DNA of 64,000 nt from Cylindrobasidium torrendii FP15055 ss-10 (Eukaryota > Basidiomycota > Agaricomycetes > Agaricales > Physalacriaceae). The notes under the pieces are model-generated. The model did no database searches, was not told the origin of the DNA, and worked only from the letters and a program-made list of their open reading frames with translations. How positions within the stretch are numbered: the stretch's first letter is position 1; each line of letters opens with the position of its first letter. Made by a program: the position numbers and the translations under genes. This document shows positions 26,440-37,759 of the stretch, in pieces. The stretch spans positions 62,001-126,000 of the forward strand of contig KN880484.1 in the NCBI GenBank assembly GCA_000934385.1, read 5' to 3'.

Positions 26440-27101
26440 AGCGAAGAACCAGAAAGTCGATGGTAGTTAGAAAAGGGAGAGAAAAGGGGGAGGAGTTCCC
26501 CAATGCGCCCAAGGCAATCGAGGGTAAGTGAAAGTAACAATCAGAGGTCCCTGTACAGTCGCTTTGTAATCGGCCCGTAACAATTAGGTGGCCACACAAA
26601 TCATGTGCGGCTATTTCCACTAGACCTGCACTAGACGCTGAGCTTACTCGCCTGCGTCCAGGGTCACAGTTCATTCTCGACAGGATCAAGTACGGGAACG
26701 CACAATGGCTGCAAGCTCCTTATGGAAGACTTATTGTCTTGCTGATCGTCCCACTTACAAGGTCGAGAACTTGCTGCTTTGTACTTTCGATTTATGTTGT
26801 GACACTACACTACACATCATGACAATATTGACAATTCCTTGGGACAACCTTGGGACAGACTTTCCAAGTTCCAACGCGCAAGGAGTCCGATCGCGTCGTT
26901 CAATTCACGTGCACCGCGCCTTTGGTGCTCACCCTCAGCCCTGCAACTTCCTTGCACTCGCTGGTAGCGCCTGCTGAGGCGTCCAACTTCATCCTGGGAG
27001 AATATTCCAAAAAACGTTCGCGGCCAGCAGTCGGAGTGAAGACAGCCAAGTAAATGTACATAGTACAACAACAATGTTTATTGGACAAATACACAGTCCA
27101 T
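26440..27101. other. Intergenic, kinase upstream / eIF3l downstream
   Basis: About 660 bases on the upstream side of the minus-strand kinase, ending at the eIF3l stop. A TG/TA-rich stretch at 26740-26830 and no domain-bearing frame. Confidence 0.4.
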
Positions 27102-29233
27102 CTAAGCCTTGGCCGCGGCCCATGCAACCTTGGGTTTGCCCCCAGCTGGCCGCTGAGCTACAGGCTCTGATACAACCGGCTGTCCTGCCTTAGCTGCTGG
27201 TGGCGCCGGGAGAGGAGTGTTCTTCAAGTCATCGAATATCCTCTGCGTGCGCTCGGTATTCTTGATGAACCATCCTGCGAACCGCCGTCCGACTGTTTGC
27301 TCCGCAATGTGTACCATGTTCTGCATAGAATCAGCCAACGCGTCCACCGAACCAAAGGAATAAGAACTCACATCGCCGATGACAAAGTTCAAGTCGCTGG
27401 TGCTGATCATGGTACCGTCCAGAAGACCACCAGTCTCTGTCCCTACCCTGCTCACGCTCCGGCTACACTGCTTCATAACCATCATCTCCTGGATCATCTC
27501 TTCTTCGTCTACATCCAGGAAGTTCGCAAGCTTTGCCGTCCCTAGACTGGTGTAAAGCTTCAGGAAACTCCTCAATGTTGGCGTTGACTGTTGCGCAACA
27601 ACGTCCGCAAGGAAGAGGTTGAGTTGTCTGCGTGCGGGATCCACCGACCCACCTGCAGCCTCCGCGTCAGCAAGAACCTGCGCCAGAGCTGGTGGGTCAT
27701 CATATGGCGGGGAATTTGCGTTGATGAACTTGGGGCATGCGTAGAGGAACAGCTCTTCGAATGCCGGCAGCGCCTCTTTGCTCCCCCTGGTCATCTTCCC
27801 AATCTGCTCCCCGTACCTCTCCTTGGAGACATTGGCAATGTTGTCGTCCAAACGACTAGGGGAAAGCGCATTGCATATTGCGAACAGAGCGTACATCCGG
27901 TCCGCAGTTTTGCTGATCTGGTCGTACTGGTAGCTTCGAGTGTGGTACTGCCGCATACGCATGATGAAGTTGAGAATGGCCACAAAGGTGCGGATGGCAT
28001 CTGGGTAGCGACGCAGCATCATGTAGCAAAAGCCGACGTAGTAGTATGTAGCGACGTGACAAGCGGTAACGCGTGTGAAAGGAGACTGTAGGATGAGTGA
28101 GCGAACATTTCATTGCGTGTAGAATGACCAACCTTCTGGTTAAGCTCGACATTGTCCATGACTTTCAGCGCGAGTGTGAAATCGCCGAGCAAGACATGTA
28201 CACGCAAAAGACCAATGATACTGAAGTATCCGAGCATGCGGTATAGTGGCTGCTGGCCATACGGGCCAACCACTTCGGCAAGCTCCTCTGCCGATTTGCC
28301 AGCCTTTGTTGCTTCAATGTATTCGTTGATCTTGGATTTTTGGATCAGTGAATAGAGCACGTTCAACACACTGTACGAGCTCCAAACACCACCTCCTTCT
28401 TCAAGCAGGGCTAGTTCGTCATCGTTTTTGCTTTTAATCTTGGACCGCCATGTGCAGAAAACTTGATACTGATAGATGAATTCGTCGATGATATCCCACA
28501 GCCATTGTTCCGGGAGTTGAAGTGTGACAGGGCCTTCTGAGTTGAGGAGGTAGTTGAACAACTCGCAACTGTTCTCATACGAGTGGAAGCGGTCGTCGAT
28601 GTTGGGTTGTAAGCGGGAATAGACGTGACGATAGTAGAGCTCGCGGTACAGAATGAGGAAGATGTTGTCTACAATCGTGAGCATTTCTCTGATACAGGCC
28701 AAACTTGACTGACCATCATTAACAAGAGGAGCAATAATCTCGGCTTCTGGCCATTCTGTCTTCGCGTAGAATTTCTCAGTAAACCTGTTCCAGCCGCTCT
28801 CGTACGCCGCGCTGATCTCTGCAAGGTTGTTCTCCTTGACTGCTTTGTGGAAATGAACAATGAACTACATTCATCTTGAGTATCAGAACATTCTCGCATT
28901 GCGGGCTACGCACGTTCTTGACGGGATCAGGAATCTGGGCGAATTGGGCTTGTTGCGCCATCTGCTGTTGCATCGCCAACAAAGTCGACTCGTCAATACG
29001 CTGGGTGATGTGCGCTGTTTCGGAAAATCCAGTCAGTCAACTCCACTCGACACTAAGCTTAAAGAAAACTGAGGGGAATTCCTCTTCCTCCATGTCCAAA
29101 CTGACATGAAATGTGACGCACCATCGTCAAATGTAGTGTTCCCGTACGCGTTCATGGCCAGGGAGAGATCGACATCTTGGAGATCCTCGTCGATGTCCTC
29201 CGTCGCCCACAAGTTCATGCGTTGTTGGGCCAT
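27102..29233 (-). CDS. Eukaryotic translation initiation factor 3 subunit L
   Basis: Six exons: 29233-29122, 29014-28914, 28864-28714, 28668-28133, 28085-27372, 27320-27102; 610 aa. eIF3l is a PCI-type scaffold subunit of eIF3, present in filamentous fungi and animals but absent from baker's yeast. Characteristic segments: PWPEAE-like [63 protein letters not shown] and [17 protein letters not shown]. The start [17 protein letters not shown] was preferred over an in-frame ATG 45 bases upstream. The introns at 27321-27371 (51 nt) and 28669-28713 (45 nt) are stop-free multiples of three, but removing them restores the family sequence. The first intron is 107 nt. The C-terminus is proline/alanine-rich. 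Confidence 0.94.
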
Positions 29234-30260
29234 TATTGAGGCTTTTTGGGCTGGCGCGCGAGTGATGGACAGAGGCAAAGGCTGATTTTTTTGATCGTGA
29301 TTGCCGCCGGGCCATGTTCGAACGCCACAGCCGTTTATGTGAACTGCTTCTGTCTACCTTCCTGAGTGATATATTTTGGACATACTACTACTACAGTCAG
29401 TTATATTCCGAACTCTGGCTTATCCCTGAACGAATTAAACCTCACTTTCAGGCTGCGTAAACACCCTGCATTGCGAGCACTCTGTTTGCTCATGGGTGTC
29501 GACAACATATGTTCCGTACTCTCAATGACTGCCTGCAAGTCATTGATACCCGGACTTCACAGGATGAACGCAGGCAGCTTCCACCTCTATGTCCCGACAC
29601 ACGACCACTCTCATTACCCTCCTTTATCGAATTCTGGTTCCTACCCTAGATCGGTCCGAATTGCTTGGCTGCCAGTTTGTCTTGCTCTTTTCATGGCACC
29701 TCCACTGTTTCCTTGAATAATTCGTGTACGAAGGCGACTGGCTGCGACCCGACCCGTCTCGCGCAGGCAGGGCAAGGACCCATCATAAATTGCTATCACG
29801 TCTACCGGGCTTCTACAACACGTAAATGTCTCCGTTCTAGCGAGACGCCAAGTCCCGACGCTAGATGCAGGTCGCAATGTGAGCCTGGCGCTCAGCCCGC
29901 TCTTCTGTTACGCCGTCACGTGCTTGATTCGCAAGATGCCGCCCATCAATGCATGTCGAATGAATCGGAATGATGCGATCGTCCATGTCTGCCACGCTTT
30001 GAGACTTGATTTGAGCTTTCACTGCCTTGGCTGTGTCCCAACTTTTTACCTTTTCCCCTCGAGTCCCCCGGAGGGATGAGCAAGGCAAACCTCTGGTATT
30101 TGTGAAAGCCTCGAATTACTAGGATTCTTCCTGAAGAGTTTACAGGGTTCACATTTTGGACGAAAGTTGGCAGTTACCCACTCTGCTACCCGACACGCGT
30201 CGAGCACTTTCTTTCAAGTCATGGAGGGAGCTCCTACTGCCAGCCCAGCTTAGTCATGTT
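29234..30260. other. Divergent intergenic region, eIF3l / wax-synthase-like
   Basis: About 1 kb. It must hold the eIF3l promoter and, on the right, the 5' end of the wax-synthase-like gene. The frame of that gene stays open without an ATG back to about 30135, so a small upstream first exon may lie here. No repeat or RNA gene seen. Confidence 0.4.
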
Positions 30261-31282
30261 ATGCTCGCATATATGTTGCTACAAGGGCACTCTCGCGCCG
30301 CGAGAACGGCATTTCTGCCCGTCGTTTTGCTTTTTTTGTATCGCAGCTCCGTGACCTTGAATGTCTCTTGTTTGGAGGAGAATACCACCGTCTGTGATCC
30401 AGCATTGGCTTGGAGAAACCAGGGTCATCTTGTGTGTGCTCCTCCTTCTTTGCTACTGCTGTCCCTCAATTTCTGATACTACGACAGCTCAATAATTTCT
30501 TCAGTGCTTTGCAGGCCATCACATGGGCTGTTGAGCCTCGGGCCCCCAAGCGGATAGACGGAACCTCTCCCCCACTATTCGAATTCATCACATCTTTCCG
30601 CGCTATGGACATGGAAGGTGTGGGTTCGCGTTGTCACAGGCCAAAGGAATGGCGTCCAACGCAATCCCGCGCAGCATTCTGCCTGGCTACCGCAGGATCA
30701 CTCCTTATAAACGTTCTGGCCGTCGATATACTCCAAACGTACATTCATTATTTGGACCAAGAACATTACGGATTCGGAAAGCACGGCCCACTGCTACCAC
30801 CCGACCGACTGCCCAGCCTGCGCTCAACATATATCACCGGTGTGGCTGCCATTGTCGTGTACAGCGTCATACAAGCTGTTTTCGATGTGGGCACGCTTAT
30901 TGGAGTTGGTATCCTTCGCCATGACCCAAAAGGGTGGCCGCCGCTATTTGACAAGCCATGGCTCTCGACCTCTTTGTCCGACTTTTGGGGTCGCCGGTGG
31001 CACCAAATTTTTCGTCTATGCTTCATCAAGGTGACTGCAGTCCTTCCGTTACTTCGGCCGCTGGCTATTCTCGCTGCATTCGCATTGTCCGGATTGCTGC
31101 ATCTGTTTGGTGGGTGGGGAATGGGATATGGGGAGTCAGTCGCGCGCATGGTCGGCTTCTTCGTGATGAACGGTGTAGGTATCTTGCTAGAACGCGCCGT
31201 GCTCAAGCACTTCTTCCGTGCGCAGAGCGATGGCAAGAAACGAGTCGGGGGGATGTCGGAAGCACCGTACATAGCTCATTAG
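30261..31282 (+). CDS. Wax-synthase-like (MBOAT-related) membrane acyltransferase
   Basis: Modelled as exons 30261-30431 and 30488-31282, at least 321 aa. The core WPPLFDKPWLSTSLSDFWGR followed by RWHQIFR is the wax synthase signature; the conserved His/Asp region lies here, and several hydrophobic helices flank it. The joined stretch LLNNFFSALQAITWAVEP fits fungal members. Such proteins acylate fatty alcohols, or in secondary metabolism terpenoids, using acyl-CoA in the ER membrane. The N-terminus is uncertain: the frame remains open with hydrophobic, family-like sequence (LLLPAQLSHVMLAYML) upstream of my ATG, so an unidentified first exon is likely. The 3' end lies 300 bases from the transposase gene. 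No biosynthetic cluster is evident around it. Confidence 0.75.
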
Positions 31283-31334
31283 CCTATTTTGCCTATGAGC
31301 ACTGATGAGCACAGCACGGGAGCCCTGAAAACAC

Positions 31335-31352
31335 TGATGAGCTAGCTCATCA
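31335..31352. repeat. 18-bp perfect palindrome
   Basis: TGATGAGCTAGCTCATCA, no loop, 50 bases beyond the wax-synthase-like stop and 240 bases from the transposase stop. It lies in a stretch that also carries two copies of CCTCACGAGG (31382-31391, 31405-31414). It may belong to a transposon end. Confidence 0.6.
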
Positions 31353-31589
31353 GGCGGGTTAGGCACCGTTATTGCCCCCGTCCTCACGAGGCCCTCGGCA
31401 GCTGCCTCACGAGGTAGTTCAGGTACCATCAGGCGGTAATTCCTTATGAGGGACGGCGGCGCATCACTTGTCAGCAAAAAAGGCTCACAAGCATTGAAGT
31501 TGGCGGCGAGCTAATACGATTCAGCAGAGATGTTCAACATGTTAAGCAGGGTTGCCTTGCTATAGCCATCAAGTAAATAGAGTATGTAA

Positions 31590-34500
31590 TTAAAACAGAT
31601 CATCGCATAATCCTGGGCGGCGGCCAACATAATCTAGTGACTGCATTCGGATGAACATGTCCTCATCGACCAGATCAACTACTAGGTAATCCTGAATGCG
31701 CGAGAAATCTGGCTTCCAGCCTGACAAAACAATGGGTGGTTGTCCCATGTGATCCTCCGCCAGTAACGCGCCGCGAGCGATGTGTGCAACAGAGATGAAC
31801 ATGGTCTGCTGGCGTGGCCGCGAACGTACACGATAGAATCGTAGGTCCAAGTCGAGTTTTTTCTTGCGTTCGTTGTGCTCTAGTGGCTGTGTGTAGGGAT
31901 GAACGAGGGCGGCAACCACAGAGAACGAGGAGCCTTCGTATGGGAAACAACGGAATACGCTCACAAGACGCGCAAAGAAGGGGGGACCGCCGCTAGGATC
32001 GTCAACAAGAACACAATCATACCGCACGTTGTGATTAAACCATGGATTAGAGCGTAGAAGGTCTGTGTGGAGATCCCAGTCAACTTCGCTGGGGTAGGCC
32101 ACACGGAGTTCGGCATAGCGATGAATCTAGAAAATGTTACAGTCAGCAACACTAAGACACGGCTGACTGGGAACAGTGCACGCACCGGCGAAGAGGGTCT
32201 CAGTCCGTGGAATACAGGTTCTGCTACACCCTGCGCGATAGCATCGTCCCGATGCTCAGATAAGTAGTCCGCCAAAAATTCGTTTAGACGTCGTCCAAAA
32301 TCATGGTACGCCTTATCGTCTGCAGACCTTGCCTCCATCCAGGCAACAGTGTGTTTCCCCCCGGCCCCACAGACGTGCGCATGAACCGTAGCGGCGGTGG
32401 ACTGAGTGCTTGTCTCGACACGGCGCGGCCGCCGACGCTTCTTCCTGTTCTGCCCCGTTGATTCATGAGACTGGCCTTCATCGTCGAATTCATCCTTTGG
32501 CTTCGATGGTGTCGCAGCCTTGTTCATCTCGATATTATGTCGCACAATCAGCATGGCATCATGGTACGATTCATATAGAGCCAGCTTTAAGCAAAGCAAC
32601 GTCAGCGTGAGGGCACTTAGATGTCTAAGGGGCCACTATTACCTGCGTGTCGACGTTCTTGAAGTTGCTTCGGTGCTGATAGGTAGCCTTCAGGCTCGCA
32701 TGCATCTGTTCGCTGGGTTTGGTACTGAACGAGACTTGACAACCCTTGGCGACAATGTCTGCGAAGAGGTGTAAGGGTGTGTGGCTCTTCGGAAATCCCC
32801 AGGCCTTTTCGTGCGGGTACTGGGTTTGTAGTTCCTAACATCGCGCCGTTTAATTGCCAAAAATCCAGATGTGCAGAGATGAGCGATCTACCTTCAAACG
32901 CGTCAAATACCGTGAATGGGCAGCAAGGCCCATCTGAATAGTTGTGGTTGTATGAACTGTCAGGTTTCCGTACGCGTTGAGCTCATGATAAGCTCGGAGG
33001 GCGCGAAGGAGAAGGTAGCCATGACGGCGCTCGGGGGTAAGAGTAGTGTGCAGGCAGTACATTGCTTGCTAGATTCTAGTTAGTATCGTGAAGGTGAAGT
33101 AAAAAAGACATACAATCGACATGTCTTCATTCTTAGTAGCGTCATTGAGGGACTTGGACAGCCAGTGCCCGAAATGATTGAGTCCTTTCCAGCGCGGGAA
33201 GACAGCCATCCTGGATGAAATGAGATAAGCAAGGGTGTGGCACAGAGCGACATACTGTGCATCGGTATCAGCAACCAGCTCTGGGTTTCGGAGATCCTTC
33301 GCCAACTGGATAATGTAATCGATGGTTTCGTCACGAATGTGAGGCCAGTTTCCCCCCGCATTTGTATGCATGGTGCAGACGGACAATGCTCTGAACACGT
33401 CGAGATGGGGAAGGTTGATCCACATAGGATTCTGAGGGAAGCATTCAATAAGTGATGCGCGGATGCTACTTGATTCCAACGTACCTCAATATTCCTCATG
33501 CCGTACTTCTTGAACTCTGCCTCAATAACACCTTTGTTAAGTCCTGGTGTTTTTGCCCAATTGTAGAGCGCTCGAGCGTGCTCCGTTGTTCGGGGGGAGA
33601 ACGGCCCGTCCTCGAGCAGACTGTCGCTGTCGACGAGACAGACAGGACACGGTGCTTTTGAGTTGAAACCTCGCGTGAGCGCGAACGATGACCTTTGGCG
33701 ATTCATGAGTAAAGAGATAGGAGTGAGCTGTGAGCAAATACGCACTGTTCGTCAAGGTCGGCAGAGATGATCATGATCATGATGAAGAGCGTAAGGTAAT
33801 TCTCGTCGATGTATTTCAGGCGTCGTGCAACACCGGTGCTTGCGTGTTGTCGGACTGACTCGAGGATGATAGAGTACGCGCGCATGTAGACTGCGCGCTT
33901 GTAGTCCACCCATCCGTCCATCTTCTTGTACTTCTGTTCCTCATGGAACTTGGACAAGATATGAGCGTCACAGTTATCGAAATAATGGTAGCGCACAATA
34001 CCTGAGGGAGAAATGCACCAACACGTCCGCCGCCGATGCCTCTGCTATTCCTTATGTTGCTGTCGAGGTGCAGAAGACGCCAGTAGACGGGCCAGCCCTG
34101 CACGTTCCCGAACGATGAGAGCCTGGTCTTGTCCGAGTATATCAAGATGCGAATGGGAAAGTCATAGCGCCCGGGAAATAGAGTCTGAATATAATTTGAA
34201 GTCAGCGTATTGCAGGCAACGAGGGCGCATTAAACAAAAGACCACTGACATCTATTTCCCACCAAAAATCCGCGGTCCATGGTTGAGTTATGAATCGCTC
34301 CCATGTTTTTCCGCCGTCGTGACTCTTGAACGTTCGCCTAGACCAAACTTCGAGGAGTGGTTGCAGATTGGGGTTATCGAGGACGAGCAGGACATCTTGG
34401 ACAATGTCCCGAGAGATGACTGTGTATTCAAGCTCGTCGCCCGCAAAGGGCATCGTGAACGTTGTCTTCTTGAACTGGAAGAGGTATTATTGAGCTGCAG

Positions 34501-35528
34501 CGTGAAAACGTTTAATGATATGGCATTTACCGGTGTCGTTAGCGCGGTGGCCGCGTCCATGGTGCTCTTCCAGTCCTTCCACGTTTTGACCTGAGGAGCG
34601 CGGGCCTCACGCACGAAACCATGGACGATGCCAATCAGTTGGTTGCCTTGCTCTTCCGAAATGTTGGCGTCCAGCATCCACTCGCAGAAAAGAGCATCGA
34701 GCTCTGTTTCAAACGGGCCCAAGGCCTCGTCAATCGCAACGGGGGGAGCCTTGTCAATGGTGGTCGCGCGATACTCCGAGAACGAGACCACTTCGATGGG
34801 CTTGCCACTTGCTGGGTGCCATTCCGTCTTGATGAGATCGTCCACACCTTCCAAGCTAGGTGTACCTTGGAAGCTGTCTGCAGAAGTGCGGTATATCAGT
34901 AGGGCTCGAGTAATACACCGAGGCATTTGCGCACCTCCAACCCTTGGCTCCTCCACATTATTGAATTCGACGGCTTCATCAGGTGTTTCCGAATGGACAT
35001 TGTCGCTGCTCTCTACAGCCAGAACAGAGTCAATATATTTCATGCTTCGCGAGAGATAGGAAAAGACATACGAGATACATGTTCAGGTCCCTCGGAATGG
35101 GTGAACGGGGCTGGGACCGCAAACTCGAGCTCATTGCGGTAGTCGGGGAACTGCTCGTTTGAGGCCGTCAGATCATTTACCATGTACGGGACGTTGCTAT
35201 TCTGTGTCGCGTCACCGTGCTGGTATGGCGCCTCCCAATGGGTCGTGGCCGGGTAGTTGTGAGATGCTTCGAAGTGGTTGAAGATATCCTGAGGGTCCGG
35301 CGCAAAGGCTGACCCGTCGGGCTCGTGAACATATGGGACACTAGGTGCAGCCTCGAAATCTGCGGAGCCAATGGGCGTTAGCGAGCGGTGACGCAGATAC
35401 GGAGGCTCACTCAGAATAGCAATCGCCGCCGCCTGTTGGGCTTGAACCTTGGCCAGGCAGGCTGTAACATGGCTTCTGTACCCTCTGGCTTCGAATGACC
35501 TGGCGCACAGAGGGCATTGTTGAGCCAT
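31590..35528 (-). CDS. Plavaka-type (CACTA-group) transposase, apparently intact
   Basis: Twelve exons: 35528-35072, 35012-34935, 34877-34531, 34474-34250, 34184-34002, 33948-33746, 33692-33485, 33431-33114, 33068-32892, 32834-32643, 32584-32186, 32126-31590; 1107 aa without a stop. N-terminal zinc finger CPLCARSFEARGYRSHVTAC (C-x2-C-x11-H-x3-C). Then segments I associate with agaricomycete Plavaka proteins: WERFITQPWTADFWWEID, ILIYSDKTRLSSFGN, NSRGIGGGRVGAFLP, SADLDEQ, APCPVCLVDSD, FPRWKGLNHFGHW, GYLLLRALRAYHELNAYGNL, EKAWGFPKSH, RYDCVLVDDP and VVDLVDEDMFIRM. Plavaka elements are DNA transposons of basidiomycetes. Terminal inverted repeats were not identified, so the element's limits are unknown. 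Intron sizes (45-65 nt) and composition match the host genes. A domesticated gene is an alternative. Confidence 0.85.
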
Positions 35529-35785
35529 AGAGCTCCAAGGAGGAGTGGGTAGAATGAAGGGGACGCACAGATGCAGGAGACAAGATCTCTCGACTAAAAG
35601 CTCAAGGCGAAATCTGCAAAGGCTGCAAGAATATCCTATCAGATCTGTCAAGGATAATCAACGATAGACGAGGTACGTCGGGGTGTAAAATGTTTCGACA
35701 ATGCGTCCTGCAATGTGCAGAAATTTGCCGGGAATTTCAACAGTCTTGCATCGTGGTTGTACAGTTACCGAGAAGGCTTGGTGAG

Positions 35786-35832
35786 GCGAACTTCTACCGA
35801 AGTTCGCTAAGGATAGACTACCGTCTATCCTT
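35786..35832. repeat. Double hairpin with CTACCG loops (pair 1)
   Basis: Two perfect stem-loops one base apart. First (35786-35807): stem GCGAACTT, loop CTACCG, stem AAGTTCGC. Second (35809-35832): stem AAGGATAGA, loop CTACCG, stem TCTATCCTT. The stems are unrelated in sequence; the loops are identical and start 24 bases apart. Confidence 0.85.
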
Positions 35833-36194
35833 GTCGCGAGTGTTCCATCGTCTTTCTTGCGCTGGCCGCGGTGCTTGTGAACCAATGAGGTGTAGCGGTG
35901 GTATGGTGGTGGTTGTGATAGAAGGCAAACACTCCGGCGATCATTCCGGAGTTAACTGACGTCCTTGCCATCTTCAGTGGCTTTACCTCGCACCGCCATG
36001 TCACTTCCTTTAAATTCCAAATCATCGATAGTAGAGTATCTTGCCCCCTCACTTTGGCTCGTCCCTCGTCTTCTTTCTCCCTGGGTATTTGAGGATAAAA
36101 CACGGCTTCCCGTCCCCGTTCGCCTATTGTCGTCGCGAAGGTGAGTGTCCCATCATATAATTCCTTCCCAAGGTCCATCGAAATGTTGGATCTG

Positions 36195-36218
36195 GTAGCG
36201 CATCGGTAGATGCGCTAC
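36195..36218. repeat. Single hairpin with CGGTAG loop
   Basis: Stem GTAGCGCAT, loop CGGTAG, stem ATGCGCTAC: 9 perfect base pairs. The loop is the reverse complement of CTACCG, so this is the same element in the opposite orientation. Confidence 0.8.
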
Positions 36219-36290
36219 TTGAGTCACGGCACGTCTAAATTCTTGACCGCTGATATCCCCAGCTTCACGCTTTTGCGATACTCAGCAACA

Positions 36291-36930
36291 ATGCCAGATC
36301 CACCCTTGGTCACCAGTCGCATGTACGAACCACCTCCTCCCTTTGCAGAGGTTGACGGGCCTATGACCGCCGACGAGTTACCGTGGCCAACCAGTCTCAG
36401 GCGCACCGTCTCAATGAGCTCGTTCACGTCGTCTCAATCTGGACGCTCGCGTTCAGGCTCAAGCACAGGATCCATTAGCTCTGACGCCGGCCGCTTCGCT
36501 CAGATGGCTCGCATGGACACCCCAAACCCTTTCCCACGCTTCCAAACGCCCCCATCTGGCACGTCTCCTCAAATTGCGGCAAATACTGCCTTGCCACCAT
36601 CGTCGCCAACATCGTCTACCACTGCATCCACTACCACGTCCACTATCACACCCTCTGCAGCCCAGTCAGCACTCTCCGCAAGCCAAGTCGAATCCCATGC
36701 TCTTCTGAATCAACTCTTGGTGCGCTGTTTTTGCCACCCTCTGATAACGTTAGTTACTTACCTTTCGCAAGGCTCGCATTCCCAACCTGCCACAAATCCT
36801 GCACGAGCAGGGTGCCGACCGTGTTGCCGACCGCCTTGCTGCCATCTACCTTCTCGAGCAAGATCTGAGTGGTCCCACACCACCGTCCGATGCGCATAAC
36901 AGCAGCAGGGACTCGGGCGCGGATGAGTAG
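36291..36930 (+). CDS. Hypothetical protein, disordered N-terminus (195 aa)
   Basis: Two exons: 36291-36719 and 36772-36930. The 52-nt intron has good GTGCGC...CAAG borders and restores the frame LLNQLLARIPNLPQILHEQG. The first 120 residues are Pro/Ser/Thr-rich and probably disordered (SSFTSSQSGRSRSGSSTGS). The C-terminal 60 residues look helical (ADRVADRLAAIYLLEQDL). No family recognised. An in-frame ATG at 36210 lies inside the CGGTAG hairpin; I prefer 36291 because of its CAACA context. It could be nuclear or cytosolic; no signal peptide or membrane helix. Confidence 0.65.
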
Positions 36931-37093
36931 TGTCGTGATTATGGTTAACGAGCGTAATATGTAAATGTGAATGTGTTCTGTGTTGCGGCAAATGGATTCA
37001 TTATTTCCATCTCTTTTTGACCACTGTCTGTATATCGTTTGAACATTTAAATTGTCCATGTTGTGATGTGATCTGTCGCTGCTCGAAATTCTG

Positions 37094-37165
37094 GATCAGA
37101 CCCTTGCTTTGGCAAGGGTCTGATCTCTAAAGAGTTCTAAATAGCTTCTATTTAGAACTCTTTAG
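37094..37165. repeat. Two long adjacent perfect hairpins
   Basis: First (37094-37125): stem GATCAGACCCTTG (13 bp), loop CTTTGG. Second (37127-37165): stem CTAAAGAGTTCTAAATA (17 bp), loop GCTTC. One base separates them. No mismatches. They end 21 bases before the ATG of the 120-aa gene. The paired layout matches the CTACCG hairpins, but the loops differ. Confidence 0.85.
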
Positions 37166-37185
37166 CTTGCCTCCGTCCCACCACA

Positions 37186-37648
37186 ATGCCCCGTTGTGCC
37201 AAGCAAGTCCTGGTACGTTGAACTTGGGCTTTGTAACTATTGCTTATTCTTTAACAGGCTGCCATTGACGAGCTTGAACGACTAGTGTCTACTACTAGAC
37301 GTGCCGTTCAGCGAGCCAAGTCTCTGAAAAGACTTATCCGGACCTCAACGTCGCAGGTGCGTGGCAGCTCACAACCACTCTATAAATTCTGACTTTCTTT
37401 ACGCTTTATAGTCTACTGCACCAGGAGTTACATTGGACCACAACGTTGCAAGCAACGAACGCCAACTCCCGACAAGCCAGGGCGATAGCGCCCTAATCCG
37501 TATCATTGCTTGCGGGTTGTGCACGTCGGTCCCGGTACATCCCACGTTGGCCCAGAATATAGCTGCGCCCATTGAGATCCGTGTAACTCGCATGTCAGTC
37601 ACCTCAACCGAACCCTTGATTTGCACTACAACGACAGTTTGGGCTTAG
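37186..37648 (+). CDS. Small hypothetical protein (120 aa)
   Basis: Three exons: 37186-37212, 37258-37356, 37412-37648. Introns of 45 and 55 nt have strong GTACGT and GTGCGT donors and TAACAG/TATAG acceptors, and the joined frame is open. The middle part is a basic helix with a heptad look (AIDELERLVSTTRRAVQRAK), possibly a short coiled coil; the rest is polar, then Thr-rich. No family recognised. It starts 21 bases after the double hairpin and ends 110 bases from the convergent 713-aa gene. It could be a small nuclear protein or a remnant of a larger gene. Confidence 0.5.
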
Positions 37649-37759
37649 TTAACGACATCTAATATTGATTAATGCATTCACATTTCAATCTCAACTAACG
37701 TTGTCAAACCCATATTGCATTGAATATACTAAGTAATACAAATATAATACACAAAATCA

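Larger units (their letters stand above)
35529..36290. other. Divergent intergenic region carrying hairpins
   Basis: About 760 bases between the transposase start and the 195-aa gene. It contains the hairpin pair at 35786-35832 and the single hairpin at 36195-36218, otherwise no gene. The last hairpin sits about 70 bases before the chosen ATG of the next gene. Confidence 0.5.
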
